The notes below the pieces were generated by a model. It had not been told where the DNA came from, did not search any database, and saw only the letters and a program-made list of their open reading frames with translations. 13,442 nucleotides of DNA, taken from positions 1 to 13,442 of the forward strand of contig CALBVQ010000199.1 of assembly GCA_937969485.1 (NCBI GenBank), given 5' to 3'. The number at the start of each line of letters is the position of its first letter. Positions within the stretch are counted from its first letter, which is position 1. The DNA comes from an uncultured Saprospiraceae bacterium (GTDB lineage: Bacteria > Bacteroidota > Bacteroidia > Chitinophagales > Saprospiraceae). The position numbers and the translations under genes were made by a program. This document shows, piece after piece, positions 5,937-13,393 of the stretch.

Positions 5937-7358
5937 TTATGTTGCATCTTTTTCTAAATCCAGCTCGTTGATTGCATCGGAAATTTCATACCCTAATCTC
6001 AAGCCTTCTTCACAGTCCATACTTACATGAACTCCTAAAGGAATTCTAGAGAATGCATTTTCTCTCGCCATTTCTTCCATAGTAGAAAATTGTCTGGCTG
6101 CTCCTAAAAATTCTGTTCTACCTTCGTGGGTTTTGTCTGTAAAATTTACTTCATTTCCAAAGTAATCAATGAATACACCTGCAGCGGCAGAGGCAAAACA
6201 CGAGTGCCCTGATGGGTAGCCCGGGAAACCTGGATTTGGCCAGTAAATGAACTTGTATAGGTTCGTTTGAAAATCAGGATCAATAAAGTCATGAATATAT
6301 ACCGAAGGTCTCATCACCATATATTCATACTTGTACTTCCAGGTTGCTACTGCGCCGTCATTTAGTGAAAACCCCAGTTTGACAAAAAGAGTTAATGTCT
6401 CTTCCATATTCAAATCGAATTTTTTCACTAACTGGTTTGCAATTGAGAATTGCCTTGCTGGAGGACTCATCATTAAACCTTCCACATCATCGCTCCAAAA
6501 CTCAGCAATCCATAATTGATCGTTTTGTTGCTCTTTTGCCTTGTTGTTTACTTCATAAACTTGTTTCATCTGTGCATAATACTCACTATCAGTATTTTCA
6601 CTGTATTCGAGTGGTGCAATTGTTGTCGTTTCTTTAGGAGAAATCACGAAAGTTCTTACCGATTCCCAGTATGGAAATAAAGCGCGTTCAGGATCTGCAG
6701 AGTATGTCCAATTTCCATCACCAACAGGTGGTTCATATGATGTAGGTTGCGGTTCTAGGATTTGTTCTTCTGCAGCGACATCTGTTTGGCTATATGCGAT
6801 AATTTGTTCTGCAACATACTTGCCCCACTCCCTTGATTCAGTAAGGCTTTTGTCAGAAATTTTCTTTGAATATCTATCTTCAATTTTTTCTTCAAGGGCG
6901 GAAATTCTATTTCGTTTGTCGTCTGCTAAATTAAGCAGAAAGTGATCCAAAACATCAGCATAACAAGAGTTTAGCGCGATCTTGTAATTAATATTTCGAG
7001 AAAGGTCGGTGGAATTTATTTCTAAGCCATCTAGACTATTCTTAGTAGATTTTTTGGACCTCATGCCTGGAACTGCGGTTTCGTATGTTGCCAGATTTAT
7101 GTAAGCTATAGCTCTTGCGGTTGCATTTGGTCTCATTCCGTATACATAGCGATCTAGTTCAAGAAATAAATCTGTCCAATCGACAATCAAGTCATTGTTT
7201 AGTTTACCGATGGAGCCGTCGGAATCGTTGTGCCCTCCGTTTTTACCGTTTTTTAATTCTTCGGTTGAAACCTCGAAGGCTTCGTCTTTGCTGCAAGATT
7301 GAAGAAGAAGTCCAATGAGTAGTATCGAATAAATGGAAATTGAAATGTGAATTCTCAT
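5937..7358 (-). CDS. Vanadium-dependent haloperoxidase/PAP2-family lipoprotein
   Basis: The 473-residue protein begins with a signal peptide and lipobox ending at Cys22 (LLLQSCSKD), so it is a probable lipoprotein facing the periplasm or cell surface. Its C-terminal half holds the full signature shared by vanadium haloperoxidases and PAP2 acid phosphatases: K-x6-RP (Lys343, Arg350, Pro351), PSGH (Pro382 to His385) and SR-x5-H (Ser437, Arg438, His444). The spacing is that of vanadium chloroperoxidase, where the last His binds vanadate and the PSGH His is the acid-base residue. Such enzymes oxidise halides with hydrogen peroxide; a phosphatase role is possible because the signature is common to both. 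The N-terminal part (60-330) is the all-helical region usual in bacterial haloperoxidase-like proteins, including TARAIAYINLATYETAVPG. It lies 109 bp after the repeat lipoprotein on the same strand, with a terminator between. Confidence 0.85.
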   Translation of the reverse strand: MRIHISISIYSILLIGLLLQSCSKDEAFEVSTEELKNGKNGGHNDSDGSIGKLNNDLIVDWTDLFLELDRYVYGMRPNATARAIAYINLATYETAVPGMRSKKSTKNSLDGLEINSTDLSRNINYKIALNSCYADVLDHFLLNLADDKRNRISALEEKIEDRYSKKISDKSLTESREWGKYVAEQIIAYSQTDVAAEEQILEPQPTSYEPPVGDGNWTYSADPERALFPYWESVRTFVISPKETTTIAPLEYSENTDSEYYAQMKQVYEVNNKAKEQQNDQLWIAEFWSDDVEGLMMSPPARQFSIANQLVKKFDLNMEETLTLFVKLGFSLNDGAVATWKYKYEYMVMRPSVYIHDFIDPDFQTNLYKFIYWPNPGFPGYPSGHSCFASAAAGVFIDYFGNEVNFTDKTHEGRTEFLGAARQFSTMEEMARENAFSRIPLGVHVSMDCEEGLRLGYEISDAINELDLEKDAT

Positions 7359-7395
7359 AATAGCAGAAATTTAGTTGTTACAGAATAGTTGGTAT

Positions 7396-7441
7396 GAAAA
7401 AGGTCGAGAACTTGCGGCTAACAAGACAAATTCTCAACCTT
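7396..7441 (-). terminator. Terminator between repeat lipoprotein and haloperoxidase genes
   Basis: On the minus strand AAGGTTGAGAA (7431-7441) pairs with TTCTCGACCTT (7400-7410) with one G.T pair, followed by T residues. The loop is long (20 nt). It follows the stop of the repeat lipoprotein gene, so the haloperoxidase gene probably has its own promoter or depends on read-through. Confidence 0.6.
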
Positions 7442-7467
7442 CCATTTTGTGATTTTATGCGAGTGTT

Positions 7468-8196
7468 TTACTCGTCCTTACATGCTTCTTTAAGTTCTTG
7501 AAGCTCCTCTTGACTCTCTACAGTTACTTGAGTTTCGTCATCATACTCTATTGTGACTGGAAAAACTAATGTCGGTCTTTCAGCATCTGGACCAGCTTCT
7601 TCTTTGTATTCTTTAAAAGCAGCTCTTAAGTCTTCTTTCGAATCGAAGGTTGTTTCTGTTCCATCAATTGAGACTGTGACTGGAAAAACAAGAGAGAAGC
7701 ACTTGAATCCCTTTCCCTTTCTTCCTTTACATTTTCCTTCTCTTGGACATTCTTTCTTAAGTTCACGAAGCTCATCGACTGATGCTACGTCAATGATTTC
7801 ACTATCTTCATTAAGAACCTGAATTGGAAAAACCAACTGTGGTTTATTTTCTTTGGTTTTATCAAGTCCGCTTTCTTCGAAAAATTCAACTACTGTCTCG
7901 TGTAGATTCTCGTAACTTGTTACTTCCGCTGTCGTTTCGTCTACAAATTGAATTGTCACCGGAAAAATAAGCTCTAAACAGAAACTCTTACCAATTGCCC
8001 CGCCTTGCATGTCGCTTATTGCTCGATCTGTAAAAGAATCTACATCGATAAGTTCTGTCCTGTCGCAAGATGTCATAAATACCGCCATGAAGGTAAGTAG
8101 CATAAAGCCCATTATCTTCAGTTTTTTAATTTGATTGATCATAAAGAATAAATTTATATGGTTAATTATTTGTAGCAATTCTGTTTTTGGTTGCAA
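7468..8196 (-). CDS. Lipoprotein with four LVFPV-type repeats, function unknown
   Basis: The frame is open from an ATG at 8196, but the signal peptide is best read from Met19 (codon at 8140-8142) or Met29 (MGFMLLTFMAVFMTSC), giving a lipobox at Cys44. The mature part has four repeats, each opening with L-[IV]-F-P-[IV] and a beta-strand, then an acidic turn, a T/E-rich strand and a helix with a D/E-x-L core: LIFPV at 76-80, LVFPI at 121-125, LVFPV at 169-173, LVFPV at 210-214. Repeats 1+2 and 3+4 form two modules, each bounded by cysteines (73-150 and 166-239), which could form disulfides; a basic Lys/Gly-rich linker (151-165) joins them. I do not recognise a named family. The gene is divergent from the sigma-factor operon and is followed by its own terminator. 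A role in binding at the cell surface or in the envelope is a guess. Confidence 0.8.
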   Translation of the reverse strand: MQPKTELLQIINHINLFFMINQIKKLKIMGFMLLTFMAVFMTSCDRTELIDVDSFTDRAISDMQGGAIGKSFCLELIFPVTIQFVDETTAEVTSYENLHETVVEFFEESGLDKTKENKPQLVFPIQVLNEDSEIIDVASVDELRELKKECPREGKCKGRKGKGFKCFSLVFPVTVSIDGTETTFDSKEDLRAAFKEYKEEAGPDAERPTLVFPVTIEYDDETQVTVESQEELQELKEACKDE

Positions 8197-8234
8197 CTTA
8201 ATGTTGATAGTAGTTTATTCTGATTTCATATTGG

Positions 8235-8256
8235 TAAAAGTATAGGCACCCTATAC
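8235..8256. promoter_or_regulatory. Palindrome overlapping a possible promoter of the repeat lipoprotein
   Basis: GTATAGG (8240-8246), spacer CAC, CCTATAC (8250-8256) is a perfect 7-bp inverted repeat. On the minus strand TACTTTTA (8235-8242), one base off TAnnTTTG, overlaps its edge and would give a leader of about 85 nt to Met19 of the repeat lipoprotein. The matching TTG is 26 bases away, longer than usual. The remainder of the 282-bp divergent gap (8197-8478) shows no other clear element except a weak TATCTTTA box at 8428-8435 towards the sigma gene. Confidence 0.4.
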
Positions 8257-8478
8257 AGAAAGGATCTCCAACATCAAAATCAAATTAGTAAGCTAGAACA
8301 TTCGCAGCATCCTCAAACAGAATTGTTACTTTATACAGTTTCTTAACTGCTTACAATGAGAAAAGACTTGAACTTCATTTTTGTACTCACTTCTAGAAAA
8401 AAAAATCTGAAAGAATGTAATTTTAAATATCTTTAGGCTCTTGTAAGAACCATTTTCATTGAGGTTAGAGAAAAAAAT

Positions 8479-9057
8479 ATGTCGGAAAAAAAATTGTGGA
8501 ATCAACTTAAAGCTGGAGATAAGGCCGCTCTTGAAACGATTTATCGAACGTATTTTAAGGATTTGTATTCTTACGGGAAAAAATTTGCAAAGGACACTGC
8601 TGTCATTGAAGATTGTATCCAAGAATTATTTATTGAATTATGGAGTAAGCGAGAGAATCTTTCTGAAACCGATCAAATCAAGCCCTATCTATATGTTTCT
8701 ATAAGGAGAAAAATTTTATCGCAAGTGAAGAAGGGTAGAAGCCAAACAGGGATAGAATTACAAGAATACCATTTCGATGCAGAGTTAAGCTTTGAGCATA
8801 TTCTCATTCAGAAGGAAGACAACGTAGAACGAAAGAAGTATATAGAAACAGCATTCGAACAATTATCAGATAGGCAGAAAGAGATTTTATATCTTAAGTA
8901 TTATGCCCAAATGGATTATGATGCGATTTCAGAAATAATGGATATGAATTATCAATCAGCTAGAAACCTAGTTTCGAGAGCAATTGCTAAACTGTCTAAG
9001 GTTTTGTCCGTAAAAATGCTAGTGATTTTACTTCTTTCAATAAAGTATAGCAGTTAA
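8479..9057 (+). CDS. ECF-type RNA polymerase sigma factor, FecI-like
   Basis: The 192-residue protein directs RNA polymerase to a specific promoter set and should be held inactive by the FecR-type protein encoded three frames downstream. Region 2 covers about 10-80, with the polymerase-contact helix VIEDCIQELFIELWSKREN (42-60) and IKPYLYVSIRRKIL. Region 4 covers about 122-175, with LSDRQKEILYLKYYAQMDYD and a helix-turn-helix over ISEIMDMNYQSARNLVSRAI. The layout is that of the Bacteroidota FecI-like sigma group. The last 15 residues are unusually hydrophobic (VKMLVILLLSIKYSS), seen in part of this group. The ATG at 8479 gives the common start MSEKKLWNQLKAGDKAALE. A weak TATCTTTA box at 8428-8435 may be part of its promoter. 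Confidence 0.93.
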   Translation: MSEKKLWNQLKAGDKAALETIYRTYFKDLYSYGKKFAKDTAVIEDCIQELFIELWSKRENLSETDQIKPYLYVSIRRKILSQVKKGRSQTGIELQEYHFDAELSFEHILIQKEDNVERKKYIETAFEQLSDRQKEILYLKYYAQMDYDAISEIMDMNYQSARNLVSRAIAKLSKVLSVKMLVILLLSIKYSS

Positions 9058-9065
9058 TACCTCGA

Positions 9066-9275
9066 ATGTCGCATTGGTTCAGCATTGCAGAAATGTCGAG
9101 TGTTGAGTCGATATATATGAGGAAGCAAAACTTGATTTTTAGATGGGTAGCTTACGCAGGAGTTGTTCGTTTTAGCAAGAAAACTCGAGAGAATTTAAAT
9201 ATATTAACAGCTATTATTAATAAAAGTGAGTACAAAACGCCTCTCAACTTCTTTAAAAGTAAAAAGAAGGAATGA
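9066..9275 (+). CDS. Possible small protein between sigma factor and peptidase
   Basis: A 69-codon frame fills an otherwise empty 214-bp gap. It starts 8 bp after the sigma stop, and its stop overlaps the next start in ATGA (9272-9275), the spacing of translationally coupled genes. An AAGGA sequence precedes that junction. The product is basic, with a Lys-rich C-terminus (FFKSKKKE), no signal peptide and no clear membrane segment; RWVAYAGVV is the only hydrophobic run. I recognise no family. It could equally be a chance frame, a leader for the peptidase gene, or a relic. Confidence 0.4.
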   Translation: MSHWFSIAEMSSVESIYMRKQNLIFRWVAYAGVVRFSKKTRENLNILTAIINKSEYKTPLNFFKSKKKE

Positions 9276-9727
9276 AACGACTAATAATATACTCAGTAAT
9301 GGTCATTATGGTATCATCATGTGTAGATGATGTATCCCATGAAGCGGTGAACCAAGTGCAAAATTACTTTCAATTATTTGAGTCTGAAGCTTATGCAAGA
9401 GGGGTGGATCTAGATCTAGAGCAAATGAATGTAACAGCTCAAGTGGAGCAGATTGAACAAGGAAATGTGGTAGGTCAATGTAAAACCTATTCAGATGGAA
9501 GCAAAGAAATAGTTCTGGATTTGGTGTATTGGGAGAATGCAACTGAAATTGAGAGAGAATATTTGGTTTTTCACGAACTAGGACATTGTGTTTTGGAGAG
9601 AGACCACAATAACGAACGGGACGATAATGGCATATGTATAAGTATTATGCAAAGTGGGACTGGGGGTTGTAATAAAAGATATAACGAGTTAAGTAGAGAA
9701 GTATTAATTGATGAATTGTTTGAATAA
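9272..9727 (+). CDS. Metzincin-like HExxH lipoprotein, putative zinc metallopeptidase
   Basis: The 151-residue protein has a short signal peptide and a lipobox at Cys17 (MVIMVSSCVDD). Its core is HELGHCVLERDH (101-112): His101, Glu102 and His105 form HExxH, and Asp111 or His112 stands where metzincins carry the third zinc ligand, though the usual Gly at position 8 is Leu. A SIM segment (124-126) resembles the metzincin Met-turn, and the protein ends in IDELFE. Small putative metallopeptidase lipoproteins with this HELGH...SIM...DELF plan occur in Bacteroidota, from general knowledge. Four further cysteines (70, 106, 122, 133) may form disulfides. It lies within the sigma/FecR operon, overlapping the preceding small frame by 4 bp and 8 bp before fecR. 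A role in cutting a periplasmic signalling protein is inference. Confidence 0.75.
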   Translation: MKRLIIYSVMVIMVSSCVDDVSHEAVNQVQNYFQLFESEAYARGVDLDLEQMNVTAQVEQIEQGNVVGQCKTYSDGSKEIVLDLVYWENATEIEREYLVFHELGHCVLERDHNNERDDNGICISIMQSGTGGCNKRYNELSREVLIDELFE

Positions 9728-9735
9728 TTTTAGAT

Positions 9736-10719
9736 ATGGAGAAATATGTACATTATAAGGTTTCAGATTTTGTCGAAGACGAGTCTTTTGTAAGGTGGGT
9801 AAATAAAGAGCAATTAGAGAATGACATAAATTGGGAGGAGTGGCTTAAAACCAATCCAGCAAAGTCTGACGATGTTGCGAGAGCAAAAGAACTGCTTGGT
9901 CATATTCATTTCAAAGATGAATCCATCCCTGAAGGACTTGAAAGTAATTTATGGGGTAATATAGATTCAGCGATAAAGGCAACAGAACGAGCACAAAGAA
10001 CCAAGTCTTTTAATTTTCGTCGCTTGTATATCGGCGCTGCTACTGCTGCAGCAGTCATTTTGGTATTATCTGCAGCACTCTTTATAAGTTCATACGATAC
10101 AATACACTCGGTTTCTTATGCCGAAACAGATTCTATTGTTCTTCCTGATGGCTCTAAGGTTACTATTAATTCGGTTAGCTCCATCAAGTATGACAAGAAT
10201 TCATGGAATGAAGACAGAGTTGTCGTGTTGGACGGTGAAGGTTTTTTTGAAGTTGAAAAAGGATCGAAGTTTATCGTACAGACTAAAAATGGTAATATTG
10301 AAGTTTTAGGAACGAGCTTTAATGTCTATTCTAGAAATGGTAATTTGCATGTATTATGCAAAACTGGAAAAGTGGCGGTGGTATTTGGAGACACCAATAA
10401 AGTTTTATTGCCAAGTCAGGGCTTATCTGTAAATGATGGTAAACCTTCATTCTCTTCTGAAGTCAGGGCTGCCGATGAAAGGAGTAATTGGATTTCAGGA
10501 ATTTATCAATATAAAGATGAAAATTTGAGTGCAGTTGTCGAAGAACTAGAAAGACAATTAAATTACAAAATTGAAATTCCTGCTACCTTGCGTGAGGTAA
10601 AGTACTCAGGTAGTTTTAATATTAAGAATGGAGAGGAAACGCTTTCAGAAGTCCTGTGGCCTCTAGGATATAAATTTAAAATAGAGGATAGAACAGTGTA
10701 TGTCAGAACAGAGGAATAA
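9736..10719 (+). CDS. FecR-family anti-sigma factor
   Basis: This inner-membrane protein should bind the sigma factor through its cytoplasmic N-terminus and receive a signal from the receptor through its periplasmic part. Of 327 residues, 1-95 are cytoplasmic. One membrane helix spans about 97-118 (YIGAATAAAVILVLSAALFI). The FecR domain spans about 125-225 and contains IVLPDGSKVTINSVSSIKY, LDGEGFFEV and VLGTSFNVYS. A C-terminal DUF4974-like domain (255-325) includes NLSAVVEELERQLNYKIEI and the closing ETLSEVLWPLGYKFK. This is the standard Bacteroidota arrangement and length. It starts 8 bp after the peptidase stop, and the receptor gene begins 20 bp before its stop, so the last three genes are probably translated together. 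Confidence 0.95.
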   Translation: MEKYVHYKVSDFVEDESFVRWVNKEQLENDINWEEWLKTNPAKSDDVARAKELLGHIHFKDESIPEGLESNLWGNIDSAIKATERAQRTKSFNFRRLYIGAATAAAVILVLSAALFISSYDTIHSVSYAETDSIVLPDGSKVTINSVSSIKYDKNSWNEDRVVVLDGEGFFEVEKGSKFIVQTKNGNIEVLGTSFNVYSRNGNLHVLCKTGKVAVVFGDTNKVLLPSQGLSVNDGKPSFSSEVRAADERSNWISGIYQYKDENLSAVVEELERQLNYKIEIPATLREVKYSGSFNIKNGEETLSEVLWPLGYKFKIEDRTVYVRTEE

Positions 10720-13393
10720 CATATTCTTGAACTTGAAATTTGCATCGATAGCATTGATTTTTCTAATGCCTTATGGAGTTTTTTGTCAGTCCGACACTAG
10801 TGCCATGCAAATCACTTATTCTAAGTCTGGAGTCTCTATAAGCGAAATCATTAAAGACCTAGAAGAAGAATATGGGATTCGTTTTTCATATGCCTCAAGT
10901 ACCAAGTTTAATAAAAAGATAAATGTAGATTTTGCGAGTGAGAATCTAGATGCAGTTCTTGAGTCTTTATTGACAAGTACAGATATGGAATATAGGGTCA
11001 TTAATGACAATGTATTAATTCGAAAGACGGATAATTATCAAGAGAGTGAGGATAATGACTATCATAAAAACCTACATATAAGGGGTAAGGTTGTTATAGA
11101 GAAGGATAAAAAGAATTTAAGTTATGCAACAGTTGCTATTTCTAATTCACCTGTTGGGACATATACCGATGAGAATGGAAAATTTGATCTGGAAATTCCT
11201 GCCACATATATGCAAGAGAGTTTAGTCATTAGTTTTGTAGGTTATTCAAAAATGGAATACTCCATACAGGAACTGGAGGGCAATTATCTACTTATCCCAC
11301 TTGCAGAATCCTCTACATTTGTTGAACAGGTCGAAATTGTTAATCGAGAAAAGCCGATCAAGATTAGCAAATATACCGATGAAATTGTATTGAATAAAAG
11401 ACAAATTCTAAATAGTACTTCTGGTATTGCGGGCTCCAATATTAATAGAAATGTGCAATTATTGCCGGGTATCACAGCGCACAATGATAACAGTTCTGAT
11501 ATTCAAGTGAGGGGAAGTTCTGGTGACGCTACATTGACAATTTTAGATGGAATTCCTATCTATCGCTCAAGTCATCACTATGGGATATTTAGCACAATTA
11601 ATACCTTGTATATTGACTCTTTGAATGTTTATAAGAATATTTTCCCCATTCAATTTAGTGGCAAAACAGGTGGCATTGTAGAAATGCTCAGTAGTCAAAA
11701 GCCAGCCCAAAAATTCGAAGCTCAGCTTGACATCAATTTATTATCCTCTGAAGCTGTATTCCATCTCCCAATATCTAAAAACAGTTCGTTCGAGTTTTCA
11801 GGAAAGTCTACTTGGAACAAAGTTGATAATAGTAATTTCTACACTCAAAAACGTGAGGATAGAAGTAAAAAAAGCATTTCTTCATTTAAAGAAAGTATTG
11901 AGAATAACCGATCTAGTGCTGGAGTTAATTTTAGCGATATACATGCTAAATATTTATGGCGTAAAGGGGATTCACATAATTGGAGTGTCAATTTCTATTA
12001 TTCTCGAGAAAATGTTGATAATTCTTATGAAACTGAAATTTCCAATGAGGACGCAAAAAATTTATCTGTTGAAATTGATGAAAATGCACTTTGGCGAAGC
12101 GCGGGGGCAAGTGTGATAGGTAATATATCATTAAATCAAAAATGGAATTACTCTACACGAAGTTATCTTTCGTCTTACAGAGAAAATAGCCTGAATAGTA
12201 TCGAAATTAACCTCACTGAAAAACCAGGTCAATCTTCTGAAATGATAAATTTGAATGCCTTTCAAAGAAACTTACTTGTTGATATTGGACAAGACCATCG
12301 ATTACAATTTCTTGCTAATGGACATAGGTTGAATGCTGGACTTGAGATTAATAGAAATATGGTTGATTACGCATTTAATGAGAATGGAAATAGGATTTTT
12401 GCAGGACTTGAATCTATTGATAAATTAAGCCTTTATGGCTCTTATGATAAGCTGTACTCAGATAAATTTTTTGTAAATATTGGAGTAAGAGGAAACTACT
12501 TTTTAAGTTTAAAAAAGGCACTAGTTTCACCAAGAATTCAGCTATCGTACCACGCTTCCGACCGAAATTCTGTGAAGGCATCATTCAGTAACTACCAGCA
12601 AGTTGTACGTCAGTTATATTTTGAATATAGAGCAGTTCCTATGGAAATATGGGTCTCGTCTTTAAGTAATGATATTCCCATTCTTCAGACATATAATTAC
12701 ATGATCGGCTACACTCATAGAAACGATTATTTTAGTATCGATGTGGAGGCATATTATAGAAAACTTTTAGGTGTGGTTGAATATGCATCTGTTAATCCTG
12801 AGAAAGTAATTGATAATTCAGTTGATATTCAAGATTATAGATTGTTCGCAGGTGATGGCAGAGTAAGAGGTGTTGATATAATCATAAGCTCTGGTTACAA
12901 AAAGTATGACACATATCTTTCTTATACCTTAAGTAGATCTGAAGAAAAATACCTGGGAATTAATCGTAGAGAATACTTTCCATCTGAAAATGATAGAAGA
13001 CATCAATTTAAATGGATCAATTCTTATACATATAATAGATGGCAATTTGGTCTCAATTCCATTTTTTCTAGTGGCCGACCATACACAAATATTACTAATA
13101 CCGGAGTCAATGATGACATTCGTGATTCATCTCCTGAAAATCGATTTAATAGATTACCAGCATATAGACGAATAGATATCAGCACGGGATATACCGTAAA
13201 CATCCTTAAACATAAAATGGAGCTTAACCTGTCCGTATATAATTTACTCAACACAGATAATGTCAAATATATCCAATCTGTTGTGACCACGGTTCAAGAA
13301 GACAGTATTCCGTTTACCTCTGTAGTTGGAGGAGAAAATAGTCTACTAAATAGAACAGTTAATGTCGGTGCAAAAATTTATTTCAATTATTAA
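10700..13393 (+). CDS. FecA-like TonB-dependent receptor with STN domain
   Basis: An outer-membrane beta-barrel that should import a ligand using TonB energy and signal its presence to FecR. Of 897 residues: signal peptide to about 30 (FASIALIFLMPYGVFCQ); STN signalling domain about 36-110 (SISEIIKDLEEEYGIRFSYA); carboxypeptidase-regulatory-like domain 126-205 (GTYTDENGKFDLEIPA, VISFVGY); plug about 215-335 (LLPGITA, DIQVRGSSGDATLTILDGIP); then the barrel, ending in the aromatic tail IYFNY. It is shorter than most SusC proteins, and no SusD follows before the window ends, so FecA-like is the better class. The ligand is unknown. The start at 10700 overlaps fecR by 20 bp and is followed by a good signal peptide. 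The stop codon is the first three bases of the right-hand 52-bp repeat. Confidence 0.95.
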   Translation: MSEQRNNIFLNLKFASIALIFLMPYGVFCQSDTSAMQITYSKSGVSISEIIKDLEEEYGIRFSYASSTKFNKKINVDFASENLDAVLESLLTSTDMEYRVINDNVLIRKTDNYQESEDNDYHKNLHIRGKVVIEKDKKNLSYATVAISNSPVGTYTDENGKFDLEIPATYMQESLVISFVGYSKMEYSIQELEGNYLLIPLAESSTFVEQVEIVNREKPIKISKYTDEIVLNKRQILNSTSGIAGSNINRNVQLLPGITAHNDNSSDIQVRGSSGDATLTILDGIPIYRSSHHYGIFSTINTLYIDSLNVYKNIFPIQFSGKTGGIVEMLSSQKPAQKFEAQLDINLLSSEAVFHLPISKNSSFEFSGKSTWNKVDNSNFYTQKREDRSKKSISSFKESIENNRSSAGVNFSDIHAKYLWRKGDSHNWSVNFYYSRENVDNSYETEISNEDAKNLSVEIDENALWRSAGASVIGNISLNQKWNYSTRSYLSSYRENSLNSIEINLTEKPGQSSEMINLNAFQRNLLVDIGQDHRLQFLANGHRLNAGLEINRNMVDYAFNENGNRIFAGLESIDKLSLYGSYDKLYSDKFFVNIGVRGNYFLSLKKALVSPRIQLSYHASDRNSVKASFSNYQQVVRQLYFEYRAVPMEIWVSSLSNDIPILQTYNYMIGYTHRNDYFSIDVEAYYRKLLGVVEYASVNPEKVIDNSVDIQDYRLFAGDGRVRGVDIIISSGYKKYDTYLSYTLSRSEEKYLGINRREYFPSENDRRHQFKWINSYTYNRWQFGLNSIFSSGRPYTNITNTGVNDDIRDSSPENRFNRLPAYRRIDISTGYTVNILKHKMELNLSVYNLLNTDNVKYIQSVVTTVQEDSIPFTSVVGGENSLLNRTVNVGAKIYFNY

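Noticed and set aside
8311..8330. Short resemblance (shared AAACAGAATTG) to the 52-bp repeat.
   Set aside because: Only 11 bases match exactly and the flanks differ. In AT-rich DNA this can be coincidence.
8459..8704. Plus-strand frame overlapping the 5' part of the sigma gene.
   Set aside because: It is a shadow of the sigma factor reading frame, whose conserved regions 2 and 4 are clear.
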